From Siphlonurus alternatus (taxonomy: Eukaryota > Arthropoda > Insecta > Ephemeroptera > Siphlonuridae), in contig OX463781.1 in the NCBI GenBank assembly GCA_949825025.1, positions 31,518,675 through 31,582,674 of the forward strand: 64,000 nt of DNA, written 5' to 3'. Each line of letters begins with the position of its first letter. The first letter of the stretch is position 1. This document shows positions 1 to 13,364 of this stretch, one piece after another. The notes below the pieces were generated by a model. It searched no databases. It saw only the letters and a program-made list of their open reading frames with translations, and was not told where the DNA came from. The position numbers and the translations under genes were made by a program.

Positions 1-1757
1 TAAATTTTGTTATGTAAAATATTTATCTTAAAAGTACGCATACTATAATAAAAAAACAAAACAAGACTGAGATAATGCTATAAAAAATATATTACTTTAA
101 TCTAAACTGTAACAAGGAGGAGCAGAGTCTGGCGAGGAGAAAACAAACACTGTGACGTCACACTTTGACTGCCAAGTTTGCAATGTTACGAATGCGACGA
201 CGAGCTTTTATCAGCTCGTCTCTACAGATGGAGCAGGCGACGATTGAGAAGGGAGGAGACACTCTTTGTGACAGTGAAGCAAGCTAGAGGCTCAGGAATC
301 AATTACATTCCCTCTAACACCTGAACCCGTGTCACTCCTAGCACGCAGCCTCACTCAATACCTCGTGTCAAAAATGTATTTTTAACTATGAAAAAATATA
401 AGCCTATCATGTCAAAATAATGTTACTTTTCATTATATTTACTTTTTATAAATTGTTTTTTAACATGAAATATTGATTTACCTCACATAACATTTTTTTT
501 TTCATTTAATGATAAAAAGAATACAATAAAACTCCCTCTTTCTGTATATTTATTCTAATATTAGATTTATTTTTGTATGATTAAAAATAAATATATAGAG
601 ATATTAAATTTAAAGATATTACATTACGCTATAAAATTGAATTTTTTTATTTGTAATATTTTATATTTATATAAGATTGCTAGTATATATTTATAGAGGC
701 AAGTTGTGTTGAATGAAACTTACTTGAAAGTCAAACTACTATACTAGCGCTATAATCAGTAAAAAGCAAAAGAAAAAGTAATGGTTTATATAATACTATA
801 ATAATACATAACACATTTATAACTGCCTAAAGAATTTTTCACTTTAGAAGTCACCCCCTGGGCAGTCCCTGCAAGAAGCGTGTAAATTAGAACCCTTGCA
901 TGTTAACACTGGTCGGCCCTTTTGTCTCAGCAGCCCCCCAGCCAACTGGTTTATCGTAGCATGTTCAGGCGTGCTGATGTGGCAGCGGCTGCAGATCATA
1001 CTTCGCGTAGTATTATGCAAGCAGAGATTTTCCTATAAATTCTCGTTTTTGTTCTGCTTCAGTAATATCTGACCATTGTTGTAGAAATGTATATAAAACC
1101 ATTGTTAGCAGCAACTTCTCGTTATTTTATGAAATTTGAATACTGTTTCAAATAGCGAAATAACTTGAGTCACTTTTCTGAAGTTGGTAAGAAGGGTTGG
1201 TTAAAATACAAGTTGAATGAGAAATGGGGGAAATATGAGGAGCAAAATACATTGTAAAGATGGTGAAATATCTTCTAATTGGACAATCTGTAATATATAA
1301 CAATTAATTAATAGGAATGTATTTTGTTAACTGTTTAAATTAAGAAGAATTAATCAAAACTAATTAATTAAATTTCCGAGTCTTCAGAATTGAAAGCTGT
1401 TAATAAACAACAAATAAATTAAAAAAAAAACTTGATAATATTATTAGAGCCAAGAGTTGGTATTAACAACACATATCCCAGATATCACGAATAAAGTTCC
1501 CAGCCAAGAAAACAAATAAGTGAATATGACAGAATGGATTACTGCACGAAAATATGACACTCTAATGGCCATTAAAAAACCTAGTAATCTTTCTTAATCT
1601 TTCTTCACCAATCGTGCTGTACGATTACAGCTAAAATTTTATTTACCATGTTTAATTTTCGAATGTATTGAATTTTTTTTTACTATTTGAGTTACATGCT
1701 AATCTTGTACAGGAATTGATCGGACTGGATGTTAACTTGCGACAGGAAGATACTCAC
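1..1757 (-). other. Intron downstream of the second Dpr exon (partial)
   Basis: This is AT-rich sequence following the splice donor of the exon ending at 1758. No exon for the second Ig domain was found here, so the intron must continue past the window edge. The only texture is a GC-richer islet around 120-360 with one TGACGTCA palindrome (153-160), and a second islet near 850-1010. No transposon or RNA gene was recognised. Confidence 0.7.
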
Positions 1758-1968
1758 CGACCACGTTGAGTGTGACGAAGTAGGAGCGGTGAGGCTGCGT
1801 GGAGATCTGACACTCGTACATACCGGCGTCTCGTTTCTGCGCCCACTTGATTTGTAGCGTCCACTCGTCATTGTCCCGGTGGTGAATCGCCTGGAAGCGC
1901 TGGTCGCTCGTGTACGTGTAGCCACCCACCGTGAGAATGTGGATGTCCCGATGTCGCACCCAGGACAC
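1758..1968 (-). CDS. dpr: dpr exon: second half of the first Ig domain (Dpr6/Dpr10 type)
   Basis: This internal exon is 211 bp (70 codons plus one base). It encodes the C-terminal half of the first Ig domain of a Dpr protein, a neuronal surface receptor that pairs with DIP proteins through Ig1 during synaptic partner choice. The peptide starts VSWVRHRDIHIL with the conserved core Trp of the Ig fold. It continues with YTYTSDQRF and WTLQIKWAQKRDAGMYECQI, which holds the canonical D-x-G-x-Y-x-C motif with the second disulphide Cys, and ends FVTLNVV. The acceptor is a pyrimidine-rich tract ending in CAG just before 1968. The donor is GTGAGTAT from 1757. Entry phase is 0, matching the upstream exon exactly; exit phase is 1. 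The G left over would begin a Val codon if the next exon starts with T, as expected for the family. Codons are GC-rich compared with the surrounding intron. Dpr6-like is my best subfamily guess from remembered family sequence; other Dprs are possible. Confidence 0.93.
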
Positions 1969-2025
1969 CTGAAACATGGCAACACTGCAGGTCAGGACAA
2001 TGTCATATTTATGTAGTCATCCAAA

Positions 2026-2077
2026 GTGAGAATTTGGATGTCCCGATGTCGCACCGAGGACACCTGAAACATGGCAA
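2026..2077 (-). pseudogene. Duplicated splice acceptor and start of the dpr exon (decoy mini-exon)
   Basis: Positions 2026-2077 repeat 1931-1982 with 50 of 52 bases identical, offset by exactly 95 bp. The copy includes the last intron bases with the CAG acceptor (2066-2064) and the first 12-13 codons of the exon. Read from 2063 it gives VSSVRHRDIQILTL, then diverges and stops at 1994-1992. The essential Ig Trp is changed to Ser (TGG to TCG). The copy sits immediately 5' of the real acceptor. Use of this acceptor without further splicing would truncate the protein inside Ig1, so it is either an inert duplication or a decoy/poison acceptor. Confidence 0.85.
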
Positions 2078-2221
2078 TACCATGGGTCAGCACCATCAAT
2101 TTGGTTGCCAACAAGGTACTGTTCAACTTGATAATACGGATCTGGTTTTCTAATCAATAAATTTGCTTTCTCAAAACATTAAAACTTTATTATAAAAGTA
2201 TATAATATTAAAGATCTTATG

Positions 2222-2403
2222 CTGAAAATACGAGCTTTTTGTTTTGCGCCTAAACAGAAGTCGCAACTCCAAAGTCGCAACTTTTAACCCTGGCAGAGCC
2301 AGGGTATGTAAGTGGAGGGGGTTTGGGGGGGGGGTGGCGTTTCATGCCAATCAGAGAGGGCGTTACTGGTTTTGCGACTTCTAGAAAAAGCTCGTATTTT
2401 AGG
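2222..2403. mobile_element. MITE-like inverted-repeat element
   Basis: The left end AAAATACGAGCTTTTT (2225-2240) and right end AAAAAGCTCGTATTTT (2385-2400) are inverse copies. A second inverted pair just inside them (AGAAGTCGCAA / TTTTGCGACTTCT) extends the symmetry, with an insertion in the left arm. The middle holds a G-rich run at 2317-2332. There is no coding capacity. It is best read as a short non-autonomous DNA transposon; no other copy was noticed in the window. Confidence 0.6.
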
Positions 2404-3187
2404 TTTTAAGATTCCTAGAATTTGCAATAGATTGTGTATATAGTGATCTTTAATGCGACTGTCTGTTCTAGTCATATAGAATAAACTGTAAGAAGCAGCA
2501 CTACATTAAGTTCATTCACACGATATATAATATGGCTTAAAATAAAACCTTTTTGTATTTATTTAATCATAACACTCGAGATGTTTTCCAAAAACATCCA
2601 TTATTATATTCTATATACATAGAAAATGTTAGATTTTTAATACAATTTCTAGGTAAAAGAGTTTGTAGAAAGAGATGAACCTCTAACTCTATATAAGTTT
2701 CATGGAAAATTTGTCCAGGAAAAATCACATCATGTAACAACGGCTTTATTGACAAAGACAATTTACAGAAGACTAATCTTAACTTCATATTATACTTTAT
2801 ATTTGTTTTGTTCCCACGGGGTTCAATAAAACTATTATTAATAATTCAGATTTCCAATGTAAGATGATATCAAATATTTATTTCATAAGTATTTATTTAT
2901 TATTTATTTAGTATCATCATGTATATCATGGGTAATAATTTTTGTATTTAAGGCACCTATGTTTAACAACAATTTGGAGAAAGTTGTATTTTTTTATTAT
3001 ATTTGTTTATTTGACTCGTTATCTCAAGTGCAGTTCGCCGATAATTTTAAGGTTGAAAAGATTTGATGAAAACTCATATAAAAAAAGTTTAAAAAAAACT
3101 TGAAAATAAGTGAAGTTTTATAAACTTATTAAATTAATTTAAGTATTTAATCAGAGCATTGAAATGAATTAAAATGAAGAGAATACA

Positions 3188-3425
<238 letters not shown>

Positions 3426-3723
3426 CTTCTTGTAACACTAATTTGAAGTATTTGATAATTAAAAATATAATAATAAATTAGAAAAAAATAGCCAAATAAA
3501 ATCTACCCCTATAACCACTTGTTATAGAATTGTACTGAAAAATAAAATAAATGTTTATGATTGATCGTTTTAAAGTTAAAATTCATAAACATAATTAGAA
3601 TTGTCAAATATTAATGAATTCATTTATTTTATAGTTATAATAATTAAAAAAGCAATTTCTTCTATACTAAATAGCAAAATATTTTTTCTGTTTTTTTTTT
3701 TTCTGTTAATTAACCTTCACATA

Positions 3724-3910
3724 GATTCAAGATTCAAGATAGGTTTTATTGATTAGGTATCCTATTGATTATACATCCCGCCTTGCAAGTTGGTCGTGCG
3801 GGTTGCTTGAAATTCAGGGGCTTCGGTCACGCTGCACTTGCCGGCAGAACAATGTAGCACCTCACAGACTCACAGAGCACCGCGGGCTGTGGGTCACCTC
3901 CCGAGGGAAA
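3724..3910 (-). mobile_element. Possible 3' end of a non-LTR retrotransposon
   Basis: Read on the minus strand, a GC-richer stretch ends with AATAAAACC, then a short tandem tail CTTGAATCTTGAATCT. A polyadenylation-like signal followed by a short repeated tail is typical of 3' ends of CR1/L2/RTE-like LINEs or their SINEs. There is no reading frame and no second copy in the window, so the assignment is inference. Confidence 0.35.
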
Positions 3911-3947
3911 TAGCGCTGTAAAATAATTAGGGTTTATGGATCGATTG

Positions 3948-4024
3948 AAGCCACAAGGGAGTTGAAAACATGTCTTGAGATTGCTTCCTACCTAACAGGC
4001 GCAATCTCGGAAACCTTGTGGCTT
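3948..4024. repeat. Two-tier imperfect hairpin
   Basis: AAGCCACAAGG (3948-3958) pairs perfectly with CCTTGTGGCTT (4014-4024). Inside it GAGATTGC (3977-3984) pairs with GCAATCTC (4001-4008), leaving a 16-base loop and asymmetric internal loops. It lies just beside the possible retroelement tail. It may be a structured 3'-UTR piece or a short MITE. No expression evidence is available. Confidence 0.45.
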
Positions 4025-7000
4025 TCCCCATACCCTTCCGTTTGCTTTTATTAACACATTTAAGTTTTAATAACACAAAATATTTTTTCTACAATTTATC
4101 AATATAAAAACTACGATATATATTTTTATATAATAATAATTGAACACAATTAAATATAGCACAATGTATTTATTTTATTCTTTATTGGTAACATGAAAAA
4201 TATCTATATGATGAAGGTATGGAACAATAAATAATAATAAATTTTAGTGTATAATTATTTATGATTGCTTTTTTTAAATAAAATTTATGATTTAATATTT
4301 ATAAAATCCAGCATACAAAATTTTTTTTTATTAATATGAGAGAATCGTGAGTGTAAAAAATCCTTTCCATAGTAATGGTCACTTTGCAAATTTTATCACC
4401 TTCATTCGTTGTTGTCGTTTCCTGCTCCTGAGAAAATAGTGTGTCTTAGATTGGACTCAGGATCTTGCATTACCTCGTCACGTCACCTGTAATCTTCCCC
4501 TCCCCCCTTCCCCCATGGAAGCCGTCTGGCCAACAAAAGAGCGTGAAATATTCAATGCCGCGTCGCGCTACTGCATCACCTCTCATTTATAAACACAACT
4601 TGGTGAAATTGCCTATGCATATACAATGAAACTTTCCTCTCTCTTTTTTCTCTCCTCGTTCTACTCCATAACACAACACTATTGGTTCCAATAGAAGGCT
4701 CTTTTATTGCTAATTATATTAGCAGCAATATTTGTAACAATCAAAATTACTCTCACGCAAATAACTGACATGCATGATAATTTATTATTAAAAAATTTAG
4801 TGAAGATCTAGTTTCACTCTAGTCTTTATATAAGAGAAGTTGTAATCAAATAGAGATGACAGAAAAAGATGGAAATGTTGAGTAGAAAATAATAAAAAAA
4901 TCTATGATAATAGCTTTCGTGGTGCTCGTCTGTCATACTATATCTTCAGTCTGGAAAGACATCTGGCAAAGTTATTTGAAAAAAATAACTATTAAAAATT
5001 AAATTTAAATTTCAGGAAATAAAAATTGCAATCTTATTAAAAAAAAAGGAAGGAAGAGAAGAAAAATGAAAAAGTGGCGTGATATTTTATCATTCATTAC
5101 TTGGTAAAGACTTCATTTTGGTTTTGCGCATCAAAGGGAAGAGAGAGAGGTTCGTGCATGCTTCTACCAAGTTTTCGATTACCGCTGTGGCCTAAAAACT
5201 GAGCTCTTGGTATATAACAACTCCCTGGGGCAAAATTCTTAAAGTACAAAGCACATGTAGAAGTTTTTTTTCCAAAAAAGTTGTTCTCCGCATGGAACAT
5301 GGTACAGTTTTCAAGTGAGGAGCGGCTAATGAGGCTGGTCTGCCCTCACTTCCCCTAGCAGTATAATCAGCAGGCTAGGCAAGGTAGCAGTGGCGTTCAT
5401 TAGCGGGGATTTGGTCCGCGAGAGCTCCTTCCCACACTACGCCAACGCGTGGAATGCGGCGGAGTGCGTATATCAGTCTGCTCTAGAGTAAATACCTCCA
5501 ATTACACTACACCAAACTCCTTTTAGTGAGTAAATTTCAGAAACTACTAAATCAGACAGCCAACATTACTTAACCTAATTCACTTCTAGTTTAATAATTA
5601 AGTAGACTTATTAGAAACTTTACACCAAGAATTATATAGTGTATCTCGATGAAATAATAAAATTTCCTAATTTGTTTAGTAGGAGTTTGAATTATAACGA
5701 TATATTTTTTTTACATGTTTAGCCTTGCTAAAAAATTAATGACATTAAAGGTATATAAATATAATATTATTATCATACTGCATTACGCCATATGTTTATG
5801 AGTTTATATACTAACAATGCTGACGGTGTATATTACGTTAGTAAATTGCCTAGGGCACGCCACAGTGCAGTAAGCTTGTACAATTAGACGCGAATGAAGT
5901 GCAAGCTGCACTCACTGTAATTGCATTCGCTTGTCTTTGAGACGAGTTGGCTAGTAACAGTGAGCACCTTGTGTATAATGTTATAATTGCCAGATAACAG
6001 AACAGTTATGAAATGAAGAACATTGCTACGACAAACTTAATGAAACTATATTATGCAAGATGTACAGAGATCTTATCTATTTCAATACAATAAAAAAGAA
6101 ATATATTATTAATTATAATATAATTAGAAAACTAGTTACACTTTCTCATTACAATTCTAATTAGAACTGTATGCTTTATAATATAGCTTGATATTGTGTA
6201 TTTTAATATTCATGTTGTGTTGGTTTGTTGTTGATGATATTTCATATTTTAATTATATTTTTGTTTGCTCTTTCACAATATTTGTAGTTTTCTTCTTTTT
6301 GTGTACCAACAATTTATCATGTTGATAAACTTCTTTTGATCGTATATTTTTTAAAAGTTAATATTTTTTTTTATTATTTTTACAACATGCAACAACCTAT
6401 CTTCTCCAAATTTTATTACATCCATTTTCACATATTTTTATTACATTGTTTATTCTTTGTGTTTGATTTAACTTTAATCTAAGCAGCGATCGTCTCCAGA
6501 TATAAAGGGTTTTTGCTAGATATAAACTGAAGAGGGTAACAAACGGGCTGGTTCTGGCATGTAAACACACCATAGCTGCTGCTGCCGCTACATTACTTGG
6601 GGGGAGGTGGGGGGGGGTCTCATAACGCTGTATACCAACCCTCATCTAGTAAATTGGAACAACCCTTAAGGCTGAATTTTATATTTAATAACATTGGAAT
6701 ATATACTGAATATAAAATTTTTGTAGTTTCAGGTTGCATGCTCTTTTGTTTGGACCCAAGATTCTTGCCTATAATGATCATAAATAAACCCCACCCCTCC
6801 CATCTTATCAAAACCGTTCCTAGACAATGCTTTCTTGGTATACGCTTGAAAATTAAGCGTGGTGGTTTAGATTAAATTTATACTCTCTATGAGAAGTTAC
6901 CTTTTAGTATATTCAACTTACATAATATATTTACTATAGCTAACATTCCGTGAGAGAAATTCCATATAAATTTTACCGTATTATACCTTTAATTAACTTA

Positions 7001-7920
7001 AAATTTCCTTATTTCTAATAATAATATAGGACAAAATAATTAAAGCTAATGTTATTTAATTATTTTCTTATCTACTTCACAAGTTTGTTATTATAATATT
7101 CCCTAAGAAGTTAGTTCAATAATCTCGTATAATCAGTTTACTTGCTCAATTGCTTGCCGCCATTTTCAGAGTCTGAATGCTCACGTTTACGTTTAATCGT
7201 CACTGAGAAATTGGGAATTAGACAAGAACGAAGACATGTTTCAACTTGTTAGTTTGAAAAAGCTGGCAGACAAGTGTCTCTTACAAGGTTTATATTTTAT
7301 GTCTCCAATAGCTGACTGGAGAATTTCTAGCTCTCAAAGAGGCTGGCTGTTTAATTATTGTGAGGGTTAGAGTTATGCGTAAGCCTCACAACGGACTAGC
7401 ACGACGCCGCGGTAAAAGAAATTACACTTTTTATAATTACGCCACTTCATACAGCTAGCTGCTGTTTAACCAGAGATTGACTTGCTGAACTCAACTTAAG
7501 TATTCTACATTGGTAGTCAAAGCTCAAATTAGTTGTCTGGCTCCCTAATAAACTTAGGGTCTAGTTCACTTTGCTTCGAGGTGTGTATCAAAGCAGTGCC
7601 CAAGAAGACCTTGCGAGGTAAATCTACGAGATCTTTGTTAGATCGAAGAATTTAATCAAGCTGAATTTATACCAAGAACACTGTTTTACATGCAATACAT
7701 TATTAATATAGGACTCTAAACCTTCAAATTTTATTTCTAACGTCAATTCGACTACAGGTAAATGTTTTGCTTATATTTGTAAAGTTTATAGGGAAATAAC
7801 AAAGGGTGACAGAATTTCTCTTTTAATTAATTCAACGAGTGAAGTAATGCTGAAAAATAAAATAATAATAATAAAAAAGCGAAGGAAAATTCTTTAAATA
7901 TTTTGTATAGCGTGATCCAT

Positions 7921-7941
7921 CTTCTCTCTCTCTCTCTCCCT

Positions 7942-8034
<93 letters not shown>

Positions 8035-8046
8035 TCTCTCTCTTCT
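7921..8046. repeat. (CT)n microsatellite
   Basis: About 120 bp of CT dinucleotides with a TCCC-rich variant block near 7937-7950. Apparent SLSL or RERE reading frames across it are artefacts of the repeat. Confidence 0.97.
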
Positions 8047-9830
8047 ATTTCCATCTCCAACCATGCAATATTTTACGTGACACCAGCTACTTGATAAGTG
8101 ATACACACAAATCCGTACTCGATTCCTTGGCTTATAAAGCTACGTACATTTCTCATTTTTTGCTATAATAACCATAAAAAGCAATCTAGCTTATTTTCAC
8201 TGTAAGTTGAGTTTGGTTATTATGGACTCCAAAGTTACTGAACTCAAATAGTTACCGGTCTTTCAAATTTATAATTTTCTCTCTCTAAGTTGTTTTATTG
8301 ACGTCAACAAATATCTACAGTTATGAAGAAGTACCGCAGTGGTAAACACTACGACTTGCCAGGAGTGAGTGCGTAGTGTCAACTGGTACGTACGTACGCT
8401 CGATTGTTAATACAGTTTGGCTACATAACACTACAGTGCATGAGGATCGATTGCTGGAACCGTGCCAAGAAGAGCTTGCTGGCCGGCCGAGTGCCTGCAG
8501 CCATTTCCCGGGCGCCAGTATGCCGGTGGCGCCGCCCCCCGGCGATGTTCAGCATCAATCCTACCCAATATATTTATTATAACAATTCTCTCCAGTATGA
8601 CGTCACACGTACGCAATTATATCTCCAGTTGGTACAGGTGGTAAACAACATTCGTCAGCAGATCTAACAGAAAATGCATTTCCTCGTAAACTCGAGAATC
8701 ATAAAAATTTAACAATGGAAGTAAATTACAACAATATTTGATTCCATAGAATGTCATTTTATTATATATGGATTTCTTATTCAATGCTTTAATTACATTA
8801 AAATTTGAAGCATTATTTAAAACTCATTTTCTAAAATAATATATTATATGAAAATCTGCTTCAATTTTACATTGACCTGATGAGAGTAATTGTATTTTTT
8901 ATTAGACTTGCAATTAGTACATCACGAGACTCGCGATATAATTTTGCAAATAATTTTTCCTTACAAGAAAATTTCATCTCCATGCAAATAAATGGAATTG
9001 AAGTTTTCTTGTATGAAAAAATTATGTGCAATAATTAGAAAAATTGTATTGTGTATTAATACCAGCGTCTTTAAATTTACTGCATGCTGAATGAAACGCA
9101 ACTCCCATTCCAATGTCAGGCACTGCGTCTTAATGCATCAAATTTGAAGAAACATGGATGATTTTAAATGATTGCACGATGTAGCTTAATTGTTAGATTG
9201 TTAAATTAATGCATTTGTATCTAGCTAAGAAATCTAGAACCGAAATCTGGCTACAACGAACATATACATTTACTATATGTAAAGGAAATATTATGAAAAT
9301 CATATCATGTATTTTAATTTCTTGTTTAGAAACGTTAATGTTTTTATTAGTTGGAATAAATATTATAAATTTTGGCTTAAGATAAGCTTTTGAAGCTAAT
9401 AATTAATTTAAACAAGAGCTACTAGTTCAGTTAATTAATGTGCTTCAATATTGTTTGTTCCATTAAAATTTATTTATATTACAATATAGCTTCCAGCCTG
9501 GATCAAATTATAATGCTCTGCTGGCAGTTCCTGATTAATTTTATATAGAACTTGCTACATGATTAAATTATAATAGAAATCTGTTTCATAACATTTTTTA
9601 AGATTCAGTGTAATTATTTTTTATTGTTATTGTTATTTATTTCAAAATATTAACTCATCAATGGTAAAAATTACTGGGAAGTTATATAATTATATAAATT
9701 GTCTTAAGATACTGTATAATAATTCAATATTAAAAAATATGATTTTGAGACATTCGTCAAATTATGATTAGAATGAAAAATATTAGTGAAAACGAGGAAA
9801 AATAAAATCATGCAAACGTTATAATGAAAA

Positions 9831-9946
<116 letters not shown>

Positions 9947-12900
9947 AATTACTTTTACTAATAGAGAAACAGTCACAATATATGATGTATAACTATAGAT
10001 ACAATGATATAAATTGAACGGATTTGCTATTTCAAAACATTATACTGCAGACAATGCGTTTTGTAGAGTCCCAACATTAGTTGAACTACAGAAGTTCCTC
10101 GGAGTTTGGTCACTGATACAGGACACAAGGGAAGTGACTTGGCTCTGAGACCATGCAAGCGGCACGACAAATGGATTTTTTTTATCTTCCTTCTTTTTTA
10201 CTTTAAGAATGCTTGACTTTTTTTATATTATTATTTCTTGTGGCATTTAATATGAAGCAAACAGAAAAAAAATATAAAATAAAAGAAATAGAAAAAAAAG
10301 TTTTATGTTAAGCCAGTTGATAGAAGACTTGTCACGGTGCTTCTCCCAATTTTGTTCCATGAGGTCACTTTGAAACAAACAGAACACCAACCATTCGAGT
10401 ATCAAAATACCATCACTGCTCTAACAATGTACACAGTCTGTTATAGAAAGCAAGGCGCTACACTAAACAGCTGCTTTTATATAGTTTTTTTAATGTGTTT
10501 TTCTTTTTAGCTTCAAATTAGAATAGCTTTCACTATTTTTTGTTTACTCTATACTTTTCATAGCGTGAGTGGTCAGCGTTAAATAGATGGAACGGAACAT
10601 CTAAAACGATCATGGAATAATAATAAAGAAATACAGCCTAATGTTTATGATGTAATCTAGAGGTATAAAAAAATAAAATTTATTCACAGAATCGTTCTCC
10701 ATCATCAGGAAATATGCACTTTAGGATTCCATTTTATGCACATTGGATAATATGAGCTATTATAAATAAAGTGAACATTTACGGCACGTATCACGCGACC
10801 ATGTCGTTTAATGTAGTACAAAACAATGCTAAGCTGAGGGGATAAAAAAAAAGAACGCTAAGCTTTATTGACACAGTATATTGTTAAAAGAAAGAGAAAA
10901 AAACACGTTCTATATAAATTGTGTTAAATATTTATAATATATTATACTATTTTATACAGTTTTATATGACTTTTTTTGTTTAGCTATTAAAAATAACTTT
11001 AAAGTCTAAAAAAAAAATTAAAAGAAAAAAAAAAACGAGACACAGAGTCATAATATTTTTTTCTACTTCATTGCCAGAAAAAAAAGACGGAATCCAAGCA
11101 TTTTATCTGAAACGGTTCCAGCAGAAAGATTTTCTGTTTTACTACATGAGAAAAGTAGAATGAAATGAAGGAATAAAAGTAGCGTTGAAAATACTTTGTG
11201 TGTGGCCTCTATATACTTCTTGATTCTAACCTACCATTACTGTTAAAAAAAATACTAATATAAAATTGTGATGGTGCTTTCAAAAGATTGTGTCTGAATA
11301 GTGGTCATTTCCTACCCGCACTTACTTTTCTTGCTGTTCATCGTTAATCCCCGGTTCCCATTATGCCGAATCTAGCACAGTAACGAGTGTTCTGGATTGC
11401 CTGCTGCAATGACCTAACACGGTCTCTCATATATAGTGTGAAATAACAAACATCTCTCTCTCTCTCTCTATCTTTCTCTCATGGTCCACTACTGACCGAA
11501 TCAAGCCAACAGTTCTTTTCACATACTTTCAAGTGAGGAAAAGACTTGCGAACATCTCTTGGGGGTCAAAAGGTCCACCAAAATATCCTATCTTTTTCCT
11601 TTAAAAGACCGCCGTGCGCTCCAGTATTTTGCTTTTAAGGCAACATGCATGAGACTACCTCTCTTATCCCATCAGGACGCGAGTAAAAGCAACACGCTTG
11701 AACCCACCTCAGCATTCCTAGTACCTCATTCTGTCTACTATATGCATAATGCAATGTTTGTAAGGATTTTACTGCTTCTTTTTCACCTTCAAAAACCCAA
11801 TATTATGTTTAAAAAACATAAAATATGAAGTAAAAACGTTTGAATACATCTATTTGTAGAAACTAAAAAAAAATCATGATAATAAATTAATTTATTTTCT
11901 TCTTTAACCTTATTAACAGGTAAAAGAACTGTATTTTACTTGAAATTGTGATGTAGTGTAAACTTTTAAATCCAATCGTATGGAATGGCAAAAGCTTAAG
12001 TCGCGTCAATAAACGCCTCAGATTGGTTTGAAATTTGACGTGCGTCTTTTCCGTAGAGGCTTGGCAAGGCAAGCTTCTGAACTTCTGACGCGTGTTGGAA
12101 AAAAATGAGGCTGCATTTAAATCCGCCTTTAGGATTGAAATATCTGTGTCTGCGACCTTCCTATTTCGAGCCGGTTGATGTACTGTGACATTCAGCCCGT
12201 GAAAAGTAACAAAATATTTTTTAAAAAGGAGCAATTTTTTATATTGTGTTAGATAATATTATCAACAGCACCACCTATAGTGCTTCACGTATGATGTATA
12301 CTCACCTTTCATTTCAATATTATATGCTTATTCTTATGAAGTCATCTTTTGAGCATCAAGTTCATCTTATTTCAACTTAATTATTTAATATAAGCCATAT
12401 CTATAATAAGCTTTTAAAAATAAGTGCAAGATTTATATACAAGTTGCTCTTTTCCAGTAAAAATACAAAAAATACTAGAGGTCATTTAAACAAAATGTCT
12501 AAAAAAATACTTTAAAAAGATTTTTGTAAATCAAGCACTTGAACTGTATGGAATATGAACATGACGTTAAAGTTTGTAAAATGTTGAACACAGAAAACGC
12601 CAGACGGAGCAAAAGAGAGAGAGAAAGAGAAAAAAAAAAAAACACCCCAATTAAAAGTGATGCTCAGAAAAATAAAAAGGAGTTGCTTTAAAAAAAATTG
12701 GAAGGTATCTTTTCATGATACTAATGATACTCACAGTAAAAAACTTTTTATTTTAAATTAAGCTTCGTTTCATGCGGTTTTACATTTTCAGCTAAAAATT
12801 ATGTGGAAATGTTCTTATTTTTTGCTAGAAGATAAAAAACTGTTGATTCTTAAAATCAAGAAGGAGAAAGAGATGAAAGAATTGTTTTGTTTTTTTTTTT

Positions 12901-13364
12901 TTTTTACAGAGATAATAGAGAGAGCACGAGAGACGTCTCTCTGGCGATATAGCCGCCATGTACAAAGATATTAATCCAAAGCAGCGGCATTTCCACTTGG
13001 TGGTATACATTTTGAAATGAGGCTGGCTGTTAATACCACTAGTGTAGATATGAATAACTGGTATAGTGGTGGGCGAAGTGGCCGCAGGGAGCCACAAAGC
13101 AAATGAGGCCTTGTATCAGAATAATGTTGATGGGACGTAATATGCAAAGTAGATCGAAATATTATGACAAGTGAATTAACAAGAGAGCTGGTTAGTTTTA
13201 TCACTGAAGTACAACGTTCTGCCTTGTTTAATAATTTCATTTATCTAAATATTGTTCTTCTTATTAAAAGCTCTTGTATAATCATTTTATAAATAATATA
13301 TCTACATGTTATGTATTATATTGACAACAAGTAAATTTGTAACAACAGAAATATATAGTTCAAC

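Noticed and set aside
7827..8106. Frames encoding Arg-Glu or Ser-Leu repeats
   Set aside because: They are translations of the (CT)n/(GA)n microsatellite. The same applies to 9704-10017, 43241-43540 and 50562-50759.
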